From contig CAZCZB010000009.1 in assembly GCA_964502995.1 (NCBI GenBank), positions 1 through 64,000 of the forward strand: 64,000 nt of DNA, in the 5' to 3' direction. A model generated the notes under the pieces. The model had not been told where the DNA came from. It searched no databases and saw nothing but the letters and a program-made list of their open reading frames with translations. The number at the start of each line of letters is the position of its first letter. The stretch's first letter is position 1. Both the position numbers and the translations under genes were made by a program. Source of the DNA: Bin87 sp964502995 (GTDB taxonomy: Bacteria > Chloroflexota > Dehalococcoidia > Lucifugimonadales > UBA3495). Positions 34,577-42,243 of this stretch are shown here, in pieces.

Positions 34577-34600
34577 AGGGGCGAATGATTATTCGCCCCT
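34577..34600. repeat. palindromic intergenic repeat, copy 2; likely bidirectional terminator
   Basis: A 10-bp perfect inverted repeat (34577-34586 with 34591-34600) with core GGGGCGAAT...ATTCGCCCC. The flank ACGTTTGGGATC resembles that of copy 1 at 5840-5867. It again lies between converging genes. Confidence 0.75.
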
Positions 34601-34630
34601 ACGTTTGGGATCGTGGTTACTTGGAAGGGT

Positions 34631-35173
34631 CTAGGCGGTGGTCGCGGTTGCCAGCGCGGCGCCGGCCAGTTCGCGCAGGTCGGGGCCGTCGAGTTTGCGC
34701 CCCTGGACTCCCATCAACCTGAGTGGGCGGCCGCGTTTGGTGATGCGGATGCGGTCAAGGACGTCCTGCCAGGGCGCCAGGTAATCGCAGGTGCCATCCC
34801 CGTTGGGATCGTCGCCGCCCTCAAGGCTTTCTCCGGATGGCAGTTGCACCGCAATCACGGACGCGGGATCCGATGCCGGCGCGAGCATCATCACCGGCAG
34901 GTCGGATTCTGACAGGCCGATCTGATCCAACAGGCTGCGGACGGTGGACGAAACTCCGTGCATCCCGAACACGACGAGGTGGGCGAAGCTGGCGTCGCGC
35001 TGTTCGAACTCGGTCCGGTACCGGCGGAAGATGTCGTGGGAACCCGTCGCCTGAGGTTTAACCAGGAACAGGGCCATCGCCGGAAACTCGCCTTCAATGA
35101 TGGACGTTTCCCGGAGGTTATCGCGCCAACGGAGCAGCTTGTCGTGGTCGTGTTCGTCGTAGTGATGTGACAT
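34631..35173 (-). CDS. uncharacterised protein
   Basis: An unrecognised 180-residue soluble protein with a His/Asp-rich N-terminus (MSHHYDEHDHDK), which might bind metal. The middle (about 30-110) has an alternating strand-helix pattern, with ALFLVKPQATGSHDIF and ASFAHLVVFGMHGV, that could be a thioredoxin-like or Rossmann-like fold without catalytic Cys. ATG 35173 is chosen for its GGGAGG site about ten bases upstream; TTG 35179 is an alternative. It is directly downstream of a VOC gene and probably in the same operon. Confidence 0.65.
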   Translation of the reverse strand: MSHHYDEHDHDKLLRWRDNLRETSIIEGEFPAMALFLVKPQATGSHDIFRRYRTEFEQRDASFAHLVVFGMHGVSSTVRSLLDQIGLSESDLPVMMLAPASDPASVIAVQLPSGESLEGGDDPNGDGTCDYLAPWQDVLDRIRITKRGRPLRLMGVQGRKLDGPDLRELAGAALATATTA

Positions 35174-35179
35174 GGTCAA

Positions 35180-35647
35180 CTAGCCTCCCTCGTGCGCTTC
35201 CTGCAACAATTTCATATCGAGCTTTTTCATCGGGAGCATGACTTCCATGACCCGGTTGGCGTTGGGGCCGTTCATCAGCCACTCAGGGAGATCCGTTGGG
35301 ATGATCTGCCACGTTACTCCGAAACGATCCTGCAACCATCCGCACTGGATTTCGGTTCCGCCGTCAGTCAGATGTTCCCACAGGTGGTCGATCTCCTGCT
35401 GCGATTCGCAGGACACCATGAACGAAATTGCGTGTGTTAACTCGAAGGCGGGGCGTCCATCGAAGGTGGTGAACCGCACGCCGTCCAATTCGAAGATAAC
35501 CGTTGCGCTCCCCGCAGCCGGCCCGTCGGCGTACAATTCGCTGGAGATGATCCTGGAGTTGGGGAAGATCGACACGTAGAACTCCGCAGCCTCGCGCGCC
35601 GTGCCATCGAGCCATAGGAACGGGGTGATTTTCTGGACATTTGCCAT
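35180..35647 (-). CDS. VOC family protein, PhnB/3-demethylubiquinone-methyltransferase-like
   Basis: A 155-residue vicinal-oxygen-chelate fold protein of the PhnB-like group. It starts with VQKITPFLWLDGTAREAAEF and has FPNSRI, FTTFDGRPAFELTHAISFMV and GWLQDRFGVTWQIIPTDLPE, all typical of that group. Despite older database names, these proteins have no shown methyltransferase activity. ATG 35647 is chosen because it gives the family N-terminus. The last six residues of the frame end against the next gene. Confidence 0.88.
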   Translation of the reverse strand: MANVQKITPFLWLDGTAREAAEFYVSIFPNSRIISSELYADGPAAGSATVIFELDGVRFTTFDGRPAFELTHAISFMVSCESQQEIDHLWEHLTDGGTEIQCGWLQDRFGVTWQIIPTDLPEWLMNGPNANRVMEVMLPMKKLDMKLLQEAHEGG

Positions 35648-35675
35648 GACTGGAGCGTTTGCCTCCCCGGGTTTA

Positions 35676-36128
35676 TCAGCCGGCGTCGAATTGCACGAGG
35701 ATTCCGTCGGGGTCGTACACGTAGAAACTGCTGACCCTGCCCTCGGCATTCGTCCAGACATCCATAGGCGCGGCGAGCGGCACACCCTGCCCTGCCAGGT
35801 TTTCGGCCAGCGCCTTCGGGTCGGGCACAGTGAACGAGATGTGGCTGATGCCAACCTGGTCCAGTTTGATGGGTGTGCCGTCGGGGTCTTCGCCGGGGTG
35901 AGATGTCATGGTGAGGGTTGGTTTGGCCCCATCTGCGTAGGCGAGGCGCACCTGCCGACGGGTGCGGCGGTCATGGGCGTACACGTGGGGCAGGCCGCCG
36001 GTGGTGGTGTCCTGGATGGCGTCGCTGACGATGGACATGCCAAGGGTGTCGCAGTAGAACTTGAGCGACACGTCAAGGTCCCTGACGCAGATGGCGATGT
36101 GAGATACGCCGGTGGATTGCATCGGCAT
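35676..36128 (-). CDS. VOC family protein (glyoxalase/dioxygenase-like), paralogue A
   Basis: A 150-residue vicinal-oxygen-chelate protein with two beta-alpha-beta-beta-beta modules. Candidate metal ligands are His in GVSHIAICVRD (near 9) and in QVGISHISFTV (near 95). The usual terminal Glu is replaced: the end reads LVQFDAG. It is very similar throughout to the neighbour at 36235-36693 (shared stretches include TTGGLPHVYAHDR-type and KLDQVGISHISFTVPD), so the pair arose by tandem duplication. Substrate unknown. AAGGAG precedes the ATG. Confidence 0.9.
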   Translation of the reverse strand: MPMQSTGVSHIAICVRDLDVSLKFYCDTLGMSIVSDAIQDTTTGGLPHVYAHDRRTRRQVRLAYADGAKPTLTMTSHPGEDPDGTPIKLDQVGISHISFTVPDPKALAENLAGQGVPLAAPMDVWTNAEGRVSSFYVYDPDGILVQFDAG

Positions 36129-36143
36129 TATGGACGCTCCTTG

Positions 36144-36191
36144 TGCCGGATGTTCGTCGTGCCGGGTGTTTGTCGTGCCGGGTGTTCGTCG
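36144..36191. repeat. three tandem 16-base repeats
   Basis: Three adjacent copies of TGCCGGGTGTTCGTCG: 36144-36159, 36160-36175 and 36176-36191, with one substitution in each of the first two. A partial fourth copy lies near 36222-36234. They sit immediately upstream of the ribosome-binding site of VOC paralogue A. Confidence 0.85.
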
Positions 36192-36234
36192 GAGGCGAAG
36201 ATTGACCTCGTTGCCTGGATCGTCGGGTGTTCGA

Positions 36235-36693
36235 TCAGCCTCCGCCGCTGTCGAACTGCACTAGCATACCGTCGGGGTCGTACACGAAGATGCTGGAAAC
36301 CTCGCCGTTTGCGTTGGTGAAACCGTCCATGGGACCGGCCAGTTCGACGCCGGCGGCGATGAGGTCGTCGGCCAACGCTTTCACGTCCGGCACGGTGAAG
36401 GATATGTGGCTGATGCCGACCTGGTCCAGCTTGATGGGAGCGCCGTCGGCGGCGTCACCCGGATGGCTGGTCATCACCAGCGTGGGGATGGCGCCGTCGC
36501 CGTAGGACAGGATGGCCTGGCGCCGGGTGGAGCGGTCGTGGGCGTACACGTGGGGCAGGCCGCCCGTGGAGGTGTCCTGGACGCGGTCCACCGTCACCGT
36601 CATGCCGAGAATATCGCGGTAAAACTTGAGGGATTCGTCGACGTCGCGCACGCAAACAGCGATATGCGAAACCCCGGATGATTCCATTGCCAT
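36235..36693 (-). CDS. VOC family protein (glyoxalase/dioxygenase-like), paralogue B
   Basis: A 152-residue vicinal-oxygen-chelate protein, the tandem paralogue of the gene at 35676-36128. It keeps the His in GVSHIAVCVRD and QVGISHISFTVPD and also ends in LVQFD. ATG 36693 is supported by GGAGGG six bases upstream and by the same start context as its paralogue. Divergence between the copies is largest near residues 30-40 and 55-75, which may line the active site. Substrate unknown. Confidence 0.9.
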   Translation of the reverse strand: MAMESSGVSHIAVCVRDVDESLKFYRDILGMTVTVDRVQDTSTGGLPHVYAHDRSTRRQAILSYGDGAIPTLVMTSHPGDAADGAPIKLDQVGISHISFTVPDVKALADDLIAAGVELAGPMDGFTNANGEVSSIFVYDPDGMLVQFDSGGG

Positions 36694-36786
36694 GATCGTC
36701 CCTCCGTTGGATGTCAGGTGCAAGTTGGGGATGGCTGCCATGCTACTGCCGCTCGTCATACATGTCAAAAGCGGCCGGGCCTCGTG

Positions 36787-38157
36787 TCATGCCGAGCCCC
36801 AACGGTCAACGCGGCGCCAGATCAACGCCAGCGCGGCCACACCGAGGACCATCGCGCTGAGGTCGGTCATTGGGAACGACCACCAGACGCCGGGAACACC
36901 CAACCATCCGGACAACGCGAACACCCAGATCAACAGGATCACGACTCTCTGCGTGATAGTGAGCACCACGGACGGCCACGCCATGCCCAACGCTTGGAAC
37001 GCGATGGAACTGACGAACTCGATACCCACGATGGGCAGGGCCAGCAGCGTTATCCGGAGCGCGGTTGACGCCTCCGGCGGCAGGGCGTCCTCGGCGGCGA
37101 ACAGTTCTATGATGTACCCCGACAACGGCAATAGCGCGCCGACGAGCAACGTGCCGGCGATGGTCGCGCCCAGGCAACTTTGCCAGATGGCCTGCCGGAC
37201 ACGATGAAAGTTGCGGGCGCCATAGTTGTACGCCGCCAACGGCAGATACGCCAGGGCGACACCGATGAACGGGGCCAGCGCAAACTCGAGGACCGCGTTG
37301 ATCGCGCCAAACAGCGCGATGTAGCCGTCGCCGCCCTGGTACTGGCTCAGGATGTTGTTGATCACCACGACGACGATTGACCGCGCAATCTCGATGATGC
37401 AAATGGGAAGACCCAGCGCCAGGATTTCCCGGACCAAACCGATCCTCGGAATCAGGGCGTCCGTGGTGATGTTGAGCGCGCTGCTGCCGGAAAGGTAAAA
37501 CCATCCGACGTATATCACTACCAATCCCTGCGCCAGAACGGTGGCTGCCGCCGCTCCGGTGACTCCCCAGCCGAACACGAGGATGAACAGGGCGTCAAGG
37601 ATGACGTTGAGGATGGCTCCCCCGGCCAGCACTATGGTTGCGGCGCCGGGTCGCCCTTCGGCCATCAGCAGATTGTTGGCGGTGACGGTCACCATGGTCA
37701 GCAACCCGCCCGGGAGGATAATCGCCAGGTACTGCCGGGCGTGCGGCGCGGTTTCTGCGGACGCACCCATCAGCAACACCAACCGGTCGATTTGCGCCAG
37801 ACCGGCCACGGTGATCAGCAGGTATACGGGTACCAGGATGGCGAAGGAGGACCCGATAACACGGGACGCCCGGTGAGTATCCCGCGCGCCCAGGGCGCGG
37901 GCAACCACCGACATTCCGCCCAGGCCGGTCAAGAGTCCCAGCGCCACGGCGGTCATTTGCGCCGGGAACGCGGCGGAGAGTCCGCTCAGGGCGTCCACGC
38001 TGACGGCGTTGCCGACGAACGCGCGATCCACGATGCTGTACAGGGCCATGACGATGATGGCGAGCGCGGGCGGGATCGCCATCCGCAATAGCAGCAGCCA
38101 CATTGGGGCCGTGCCCATGGTTTCGGCGCGGAGGGTTTTGGGTCCGGATTCGGGCAT
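36787..38157 (-). CDS. MATE family efflux transporter
   Basis: A 456-residue multidrug and toxic compound extrusion transporter, exporting organic cations or drugs in exchange for Na+ or H+. It shows about 12 hydrophobic segments in two six-helix halves. Family features include ALYSIVDRAFVGNAVSVDAL in the first helices, ALGLLTGLGGMSVVARALGARD, and in the second half ALGLPICIIEIARSIVVVVI. The specific substrate cannot be read. It is 93 bases upstream of VOC paralogue B on the same strand. Confidence 0.94.
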   Translation of the reverse strand: MPESGPKTLRAETMGTAPMWLLLLRMAIPPALAIIVMALYSIVDRAFVGNAVSVDALSGLSAAFPAQMTAVALGLLTGLGGMSVVARALGARDTHRASRVIGSSFAILVPVYLLITVAGLAQIDRLVLLMGASAETAPHARQYLAIILPGGLLTMVTVTANNLLMAEGRPGAATIVLAGGAILNVILDALFILVFGWGVTGAAAATVLAQGLVVIYVGWFYLSGSSALNITTDALIPRIGLVREILALGLPICIIEIARSIVVVVINNILSQYQGGDGYIALFGAINAVLEFALAPFIGVALAYLPLAAYNYGARNFHRVRQAIWQSCLGATIAGTLLVGALLPLSGYIIELFAAEDALPPEASTALRITLLALPIVGIEFVSSIAFQALGMAWPSVVLTITQRVVILLIWVFALSGWLGVPGVWWSFPMTDLSAMVLGVAALALIWRRVDRWGSA

Positions 38158-38555
38158 GGTTTGTGGGCGGAAGGGCGGGAGTCGCCGAACTATAAGATCG
38201 TAGGGGGTCCGGTCACGGAAAGGGAGAGTATTTTATCCCGACTCTGTCAGCGACACGCCCGGTTGAGCGCTGCCCAACCGCGCGGGGTTATGCCGCCGAT
38301 TCAGGATTCGCCGTATATCATTCCGGGTCGGAGTGGCGGAATCGCTATGGATTTTCCCTGACCTTCAACTCCCTGCGTCCAGAGGATTTCTATTGCCCTG
38401 CCGTATGCTGCAGCGTACCCGCCCGCATCGTCGATAACGCGGGAGTCGCAGGAAATACCAGGCGACTCCACACGTTCGCGGGACTTTGTGATCCCGGGTC
38501 ACGAAGGCCACGGAGTCTTGAATTGCTGCCCCCGGTCTGGCAAGATAGGGGCACT
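38158..38555. other. intergenic region between divergent MATE and PAC2 genes
   Basis: About 400 bases that should hold both divergent promoters. A TTGAAT (38518-38523) with a poor -10 is the only candidate for the PAC2 gene. Short imperfect palindromes are present, but no gene, RNA or repeat was recognised. Confidence 0.4.
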
Positions 38556-39467
38556 ATGATGATCGGCGCATTTGATATCCAAGAGCCCCTTCCCGAGTTG
38601 AGGGACCCACACGTTTTCGCGATGATCCGCCCTTGGGTGGACGTGGGCAGCGTCGGCACGCTGACCCTGAACCGGCTGGAACGCTATCTGGGTTCAAAAG
38701 AGTTGGGACGGTTGAAACGGCCTGGCGAGTTCTTCGATTTCACTCGTTATCGCCCCAGCATGAGGCTGGTGGACAACGAGCGCCGGGTTCGGATTCCCAA
38801 CAGCATCATCCGGTATGCCACCACCGAGAACGGACCGGACTACCTGTTCCTGCACCTGCGTGAGCCGCACGCGAACAGCGAGACCTATACGGATTCCGTT
38901 CTGGAGGTTGTCAAAACCTTTGGCGTGAAACGGTACTGCCGGCTTGGTGCCATGTATGACACGGTTCCGCACACGCGCCCGCTGCTGGTTACCGGATCGC
39001 TGGGCTCGGTGGAACAGATCCGGCCGGTGCCCAACCTCAAACTCCGCCGGAGCACCTACCAGGGCCCGACGACCATCATGAACCTGGTATCGGATGGTAT
39101 CGACGAAATGGGCGTGGAGGCGATCAACTTCATGGTCCACCTGCCCCAGTACGTACAACTGGACGAGGATTTCAACGGAACGGCCCGCATGATCGAGGTT
39201 TTGTCCTCGGTGTATTCGGAAATCCCGGAGGACCTGGCGCCGGTGAGGCGCGGTCAGCGTCAGTACCGGGAACTGAACGCAGCCGTCGAACGGAACTCGG
39301 ATTTGCAGAGCCTGATCAAGCAGATGGAGGATTACTACGACTCCAACGAAGCCGAAACTCCCGCCGAGGCGGAGGCTGAGAATGAAGGAGACGCGGTCGC
39401 GTTGTCTCCCGAGATCGAGCAGTTTCTGAACGAGCTGGGCGAAGAATTCGGTGAGCGCGAGAACTAG
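38556..39467 (+). CDS. PAC2 family protein
   Basis: A 303-residue protein of the PAC2 group, related to archaeo-eukaryotic proteasome assembly chaperones and common in actinobacteria and Chloroflexota. The core is about residues 15-240: MIRPWVDVGSVGTLTLNRL, a DYLFLHLREPHANSETYTD strand and turn, RYCRLGAMYDTVPHTRP, VSDGIDEMGVEAINFMVHLP. The last 60 residues are a helical acidic tail (EAETPAEAEAENEGD). Bacterial members have no settled function. ATG 38556 is preferred over an upstream in-frame start at 38523. A strong terminator follows. Confidence 0.85.
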   Translation: MMIGAFDIQEPLPELRDPHVFAMIRPWVDVGSVGTLTLNRLERYLGSKELGRLKRPGEFFDFTRYRPSMRLVDNERRVRIPNSIIRYATTENGPDYLFLHLREPHANSETYTDSVLEVVKTFGVKRYCRLGAMYDTVPHTRPLLVTGSLGSVEQIRPVPNLKLRRSTYQGPTTIMNLVSDGIDEMGVEAINFMVHLPQYVQLDEDFNGTARMIEVLSSVYSEIPEDLAPVRRGQRQYRELNAAVERNSDLQSLIKQMEDYYDSNEAETPAEAEAENEGDAVALSPEIEQFLNELGEEFGEREN

Positions 39468-39488
39468 CTCTGAAACGTAGTCAGCGAA

Positions 39489-39520
39489 AAGGGGCAGGCC
39501 GCAAACCTGCCCCTTATTTT
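39489..39520 (+). terminator. rho-independent terminator of the PAC2 gene
   Basis: A perfect 10-bp stem (39489-39498 with 39506-39515), a 7-base loop and an ATTTT tail. It may also serve the minus-strand tRNA, since the A run precedes the stem. Confidence 0.88.
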
Positions 39521-39552
39521 GTAACACCGATTCGTGCCTGAATCCGGCTTGA

Positions 39553-39627
39553 TGGTGGCGACGGATGGATTCGAACCAACGACCTAGCGCTTATGAAGCG
39601 CCCGCTCTGCCACTGAGCTACGTCGCC
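39553..39627 (-). tRNA. tRNA-Met (anticodon CAT)
   Basis: The minus strand folds into a cloverleaf: 7-bp acceptor stem GGCGACG/CGTCGCC, D-arm GCTC/GAGC, anticodon arm GGCGC/GCGCT with loop TTCATAA, and T-arm with GGTTCGAATCC. The discriminator is A and CCA is encoded at 39553-39555. The T stem has one U-U mismatch. It pairs at 1:72, so it is not the initiator; it is the elongator Met or an Ile(CAT) that is later lysidinylated. Confidence 0.93.
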
Positions 39628-39734
39628 AACCGGCACGGCCCCGACCAGTCGTCGATATTGCCGCGCGTCAAACCATGGTAAAGCCGGGTTCGCCGGGTTG
39701 TCAATTGAAAATCCCATTGCGGTGAAGTGCCGAG

Positions 39735-40100
39735 ATGAACGACTCCAATACGCTGGACGGTGTCCTTGCGGAAACGGCAAGCGCGCTGGAAACGATACTC
39801 GTTGACATTTGCGGGAAACTGAGGCCGTTTCCGGCGTTTCTGGGAATGACCACCATTCAAGCGGTGGAACTGGAACCGGCGATGAAACCGGGCGCAGACC
39901 GGGGATGCGTTGTGGTAACTCCCGACGGAATGATCGCGGAACTCGACGTGTCGGCCATCCCGGGCATCGTGGGTGTGCTGGAGGTCGATCAGGTGGAGGA
40001 GTTCAAGCCGTTGGACGACGTTTCGCCAGAGGAATACCTGGTGTACCTGATCACCGCGATTCGGGTTCTGTCGGAGGAATCCCGGAGGCGGGGATATTAA
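39735..40100 (+). CDS. small uncharacterised protein
   Basis: An unrecognised 121-residue protein, acidic and without membrane segments. An N-terminal helix (VLAETASALETILVDICG) is followed by a strand-rich part (FLGMTTIQAVELEPAM, GCVVVTPDGMIAELDVS) and a C-terminal helix (EYLVYLITAIRVLSEESRRRG). It converges with moaC and the two stop codons overlap by a few bases. No function is proposed. Confidence 0.65.
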   Translation: MNDSNTLDGVLAETASALETILVDICGKLRPFPAFLGMTTIQAVELEPAMKPGADRGCVVVTPDGMIAELDVSAIPGIVGVLEVDQVEEFKPLDDVSPEEYLVYLITAIRVLSEESRRRGY

Positions 40101-40606
40101 CTTCCGGTCAGGTCAACGTCACCGGATTGTCCGCCGGTTTTGCGCAGCAGGCGGACGCCGTCGATCTGAACTGCACGATCCACGGCCTTGCACATGTCGT
40201 AGATGGTGAGAGCGGCGACGCTGACGGCGGTCAACGCCTCCATTTCGACGCCGGTTTTGCCGGAAGTGGTGGCTGTGGCGGTGATGCTCACCCGGTTCGC
40301 GGGTTCATCGAGCGCCAGTTCCACGTCCACCTTGTTGAGAGGCAAGGGGTGGCACAGCGGGATGAGTTCGGAGGTGCGCTTGGCTCCCATGATGCCGGCC
40401 AGTTGGGCAATGGTGAGAACGTCGCCCTTCTTCATCAGGCCGTCGCGGATCAGGGCCAGCGTTTCGGCCTGCATCACGACATGGCCGGTGGCCTGGGCCA
40501 TCCGGTCAGTAACCGGTTTCCAGCCCACGTCCACCATCCGGGCGGACCCGTCCTCGGCAAGGTGAGTGAGTCGGTCGCCGGGTTTGGCGGTGTTCTCGGT
40601 GGTCAT
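40097..40606 (-). CDS. moaC: cyclic pyranopterin monophosphate synthase MoaC
   Basis: MoaC turns the 3',8-cyclo-GTP made by MoaA into cyclic pyranopterin monophosphate, the first stable intermediate of molybdenum cofactor synthesis. The 169-residue protein has RMVDVGWKPVTDRMAQATG at the start, the active-site block KKGDVLTIAQLAGIMGAKRT, ELIPLCHPLPL, GKTGVEMEALTAVSVAALT, and the catalytic KAVDRAVQIDGVRLLRKTGG. Length is typical. It lies ten bases downstream of moaA, so the two partners are co-expressed. Confidence 0.97.
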   Translation of the reverse strand: MTTENTAKPGDRLTHLAEDGSARMVDVGWKPVTDRMAQATGHVVMQAETLALIRDGLMKKGDVLTIAQLAGIMGAKRTSELIPLCHPLPLNKVDVELALDEPANRVSITATATTSGKTGVEMEALTAVSVAALTIYDMCKAVDRAVQIDGVRLLRKTGGQSGDVDLTGS

Positions 40607-40616
40607 GGAATTGGCG

Positions 40617-41636
40617 CTACCCTCCGATGTGATACATCTCGACCTTGTTGCGTGCCCCCGATTGCTCGCCGGCTGTTATCTCGGCGCGCTCTTCCGAATA
40701 CCGGTCGCGCCGGGTGTTCCACACGCCGGTGATTATTTCGCCGAGTTCGCCGTCGGTCGCTCCGTCTCGCATGGGGCCGCGCAGGTCGATTCCGTCGGTG
40801 GCGAACAGGCAGGTGTACAGCCGCCCGTCGGTGGCGAGCCGGGCGCGAGTGCAGTCGGCGCAGAAGGGTTGGGTTACGGAGGCGATGACACCGATCTCGC
40901 CGGAACCGTCGAGGTATCGCCAGCGGTTGGCGACCTCTCCGACGTAATTCGGTTCCGCCGGCTCCAGGGGCAATTCGGCGTTGATTCGTTCGACGATTTC
41001 GGCGGCCGGGACCACCTCATCCAGTTTCCAACCGTTGCGGTTGCCCACGTCCATGTACTCGATGAACCGCACGATGTGTCCGGTGCCCTTGAAGTGCCGG
41101 GCGAGATCGACGATGGTGTGGTCGTTGACGCCCTTCTGGACGACGGCGTTGATCTTGACCGGGGCGAGGCCCGCGTCGGCGGCGCGCCTGATCCCATCCA
41201 ATACGCGGCGGGTGCCAAAGCCGCGCCCGTTCATCTGCTTGAATACATCATCGTCCAGCGAGTCCAGGCTGACGGTGATGCGGTGCAGTCCGGCGTCGCT
41301 CAACTGCTGGGCCTGTTGGGCCAGCAGATAGCCGTTCGTGGTCAGGGTGATGTCGGCCGCGCCCGGGATCGCAGCGAGTTGCGCAATGAGGTTGTGCAGT
41401 TCAACGCGGAGCAACGGTTCGCCCCCGGTAATGCGCAACTTGTTGACGCCCAAATCAACGAACAAACCCGAGAGCCTGGCGATTTCCTCAAAGGTCAGGA
41501 TTTCGTCCTTGGGGAGAAACTGGTACGCCTCGCCGAATATCTCGGCCGGCATACAGTACGGGCACCGGAAGTTGCAACGGTCGGTCACCGAGATTCGGAG
41601 GTCGCGGAGGGGTCTGCCAAAGAGGTCTGCGATCAT
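40617..41636 (-). CDS. moaA: GTP 3',8-cyclase MoaA
   Basis: A radical SAM enzyme that cyclises GTP in molybdenum cofactor synthesis. The N-terminal [4Fe-4S] site is CNFRCPYC (Cys 21, 25, 28) and the C-terminal cluster Cys lie in FCADCTRARL (near 257) and YTCLF (near 273). SAM-binding residues are in RITGGEPLLR. The protein ends in GG, as required for activity in characterised MoaA. At 339 residues it is normal. Its ATG overlaps the rdgB stop as ATGA. Confidence 0.97.
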   Translation of the reverse strand: MIADLFGRPLRDLRISVTDRCNFRCPYCMPAEIFGEAYQFLPKDEILTFEEIARLSGLFVDLGVNKLRITGGEPLLRVELHNLIAQLAAIPGAADITLTTNGYLLAQQAQQLSDAGLHRITVSLDSLDDDVFKQMNGRGFGTRRVLDGIRRAADAGLAPVKINAVVQKGVNDHTIVDLARHFKGTGHIVRFIEYMDVGNRNGWKLDEVVPAAEIVERINAELPLEPAEPNYVGEVANRWRYLDGSGEIGVIASVTQPFCADCTRARLATDGRLYTCLFATDGIDLRGPMRDGATDGELGEIITGVWNTRRDRYSEERAEITAGEQSGARNKVEMYHIGG

Positions 41637-42241
41637 AACAAGTTCAGGATGCGGCGGGCCTTGCGGGCGGCGTCGGCGCGATGGCTGACGCGGTTCTTTG
41701 CCTCCAGGGGCAATTGCGCTATGGTTTTTGAGTAAGACGGGAGATGGAAAACCGGATCGTAACCGAAGCCGTGCTCGCCCATCGGTTCGTATTGTATCAC
41801 CCCGGCAACGGACCCCACGACGGTCGCGATGCGCGGCTCATCGCCGTCCGGCGTCGCGATGGCGGTGTAGCAGCAAAACCTGGCGATGCGTTGTTCCCAA
41901 GGCACGCCAGCCAGGTTTTTCAGGAGGAGGGCGACCCGGTCCTCGTCGGATTGGCAGGCGTCCCCTCCGTACCGGGCGGAATACACGCCGGGCGCGCCGC
42001 CGAGGGCGTGGACTTCCAGACCCGAATCATCGGAGATGGTCAGGTACCCGGACAGTTTGCAATAGGTGCCGGCCTTCAGGTGTGCGTTTTCCAGGAAGGT
42101 GTCGCCCGTTTCCTCGACTTCGTCGGGTACTCCGGCGTCATCGAGGGAGATGAGAGCGCCTGGATAATCGGCCAGCAGTTGCCGGTATTCGCGCATCTTG
42201 CCGGCGTTGCGGGTGGCGACGAGCAGGGTCGGAGCAGTCAT
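41633..42241 (-). CDS. rdgB: XTP/dITP diphosphatase (RdgB/HAM1)
   Basis: A house-cleaning pyrophosphatase that hydrolyses dITP, ITP and XTP to keep deaminated purines out of DNA and RNA. In 202 residues it has LLVATRNAGKMREYRQLL at the start, TISDDSGLEVHALGGAPGVYSARY near 70, and GFGYDPVFHLPSYSKTIAQL near 165. ATG 42241 gives the family N-terminus; the frame is open to 42301. It sits two bases after the CoA-transferase gene and overlaps moaA. Confidence 0.95.
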   Translation of the reverse strand: MTAPTLLVATRNAGKMREYRQLLADYPGALISLDDAGVPDEVEETGDTFLENAHLKAGTYCKLSGYLTISDDSGLEVHALGGAPGVYSARYGGDACQSDEDRVALLLKNLAGVPWEQRIARFCCYTAIATPDGDEPRIATVVGSVAGVIQYEPMGEHGFGYDPVFHLPSYSKTIAQLPLEAKNRVSHRADAARKARRILNLL

Positions 42242-42243
42242 AG

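Noticed and set aside
36144..36191. Short tandem repeats considered as a CRISPR fragment
   Set aside because: Units are contiguous 16-mers without spacers, and no cas genes are present.
39553..39627. tRNA considered as an integration site
   Set aside because: No duplicated tRNA 3' end and no integrase lie nearby.
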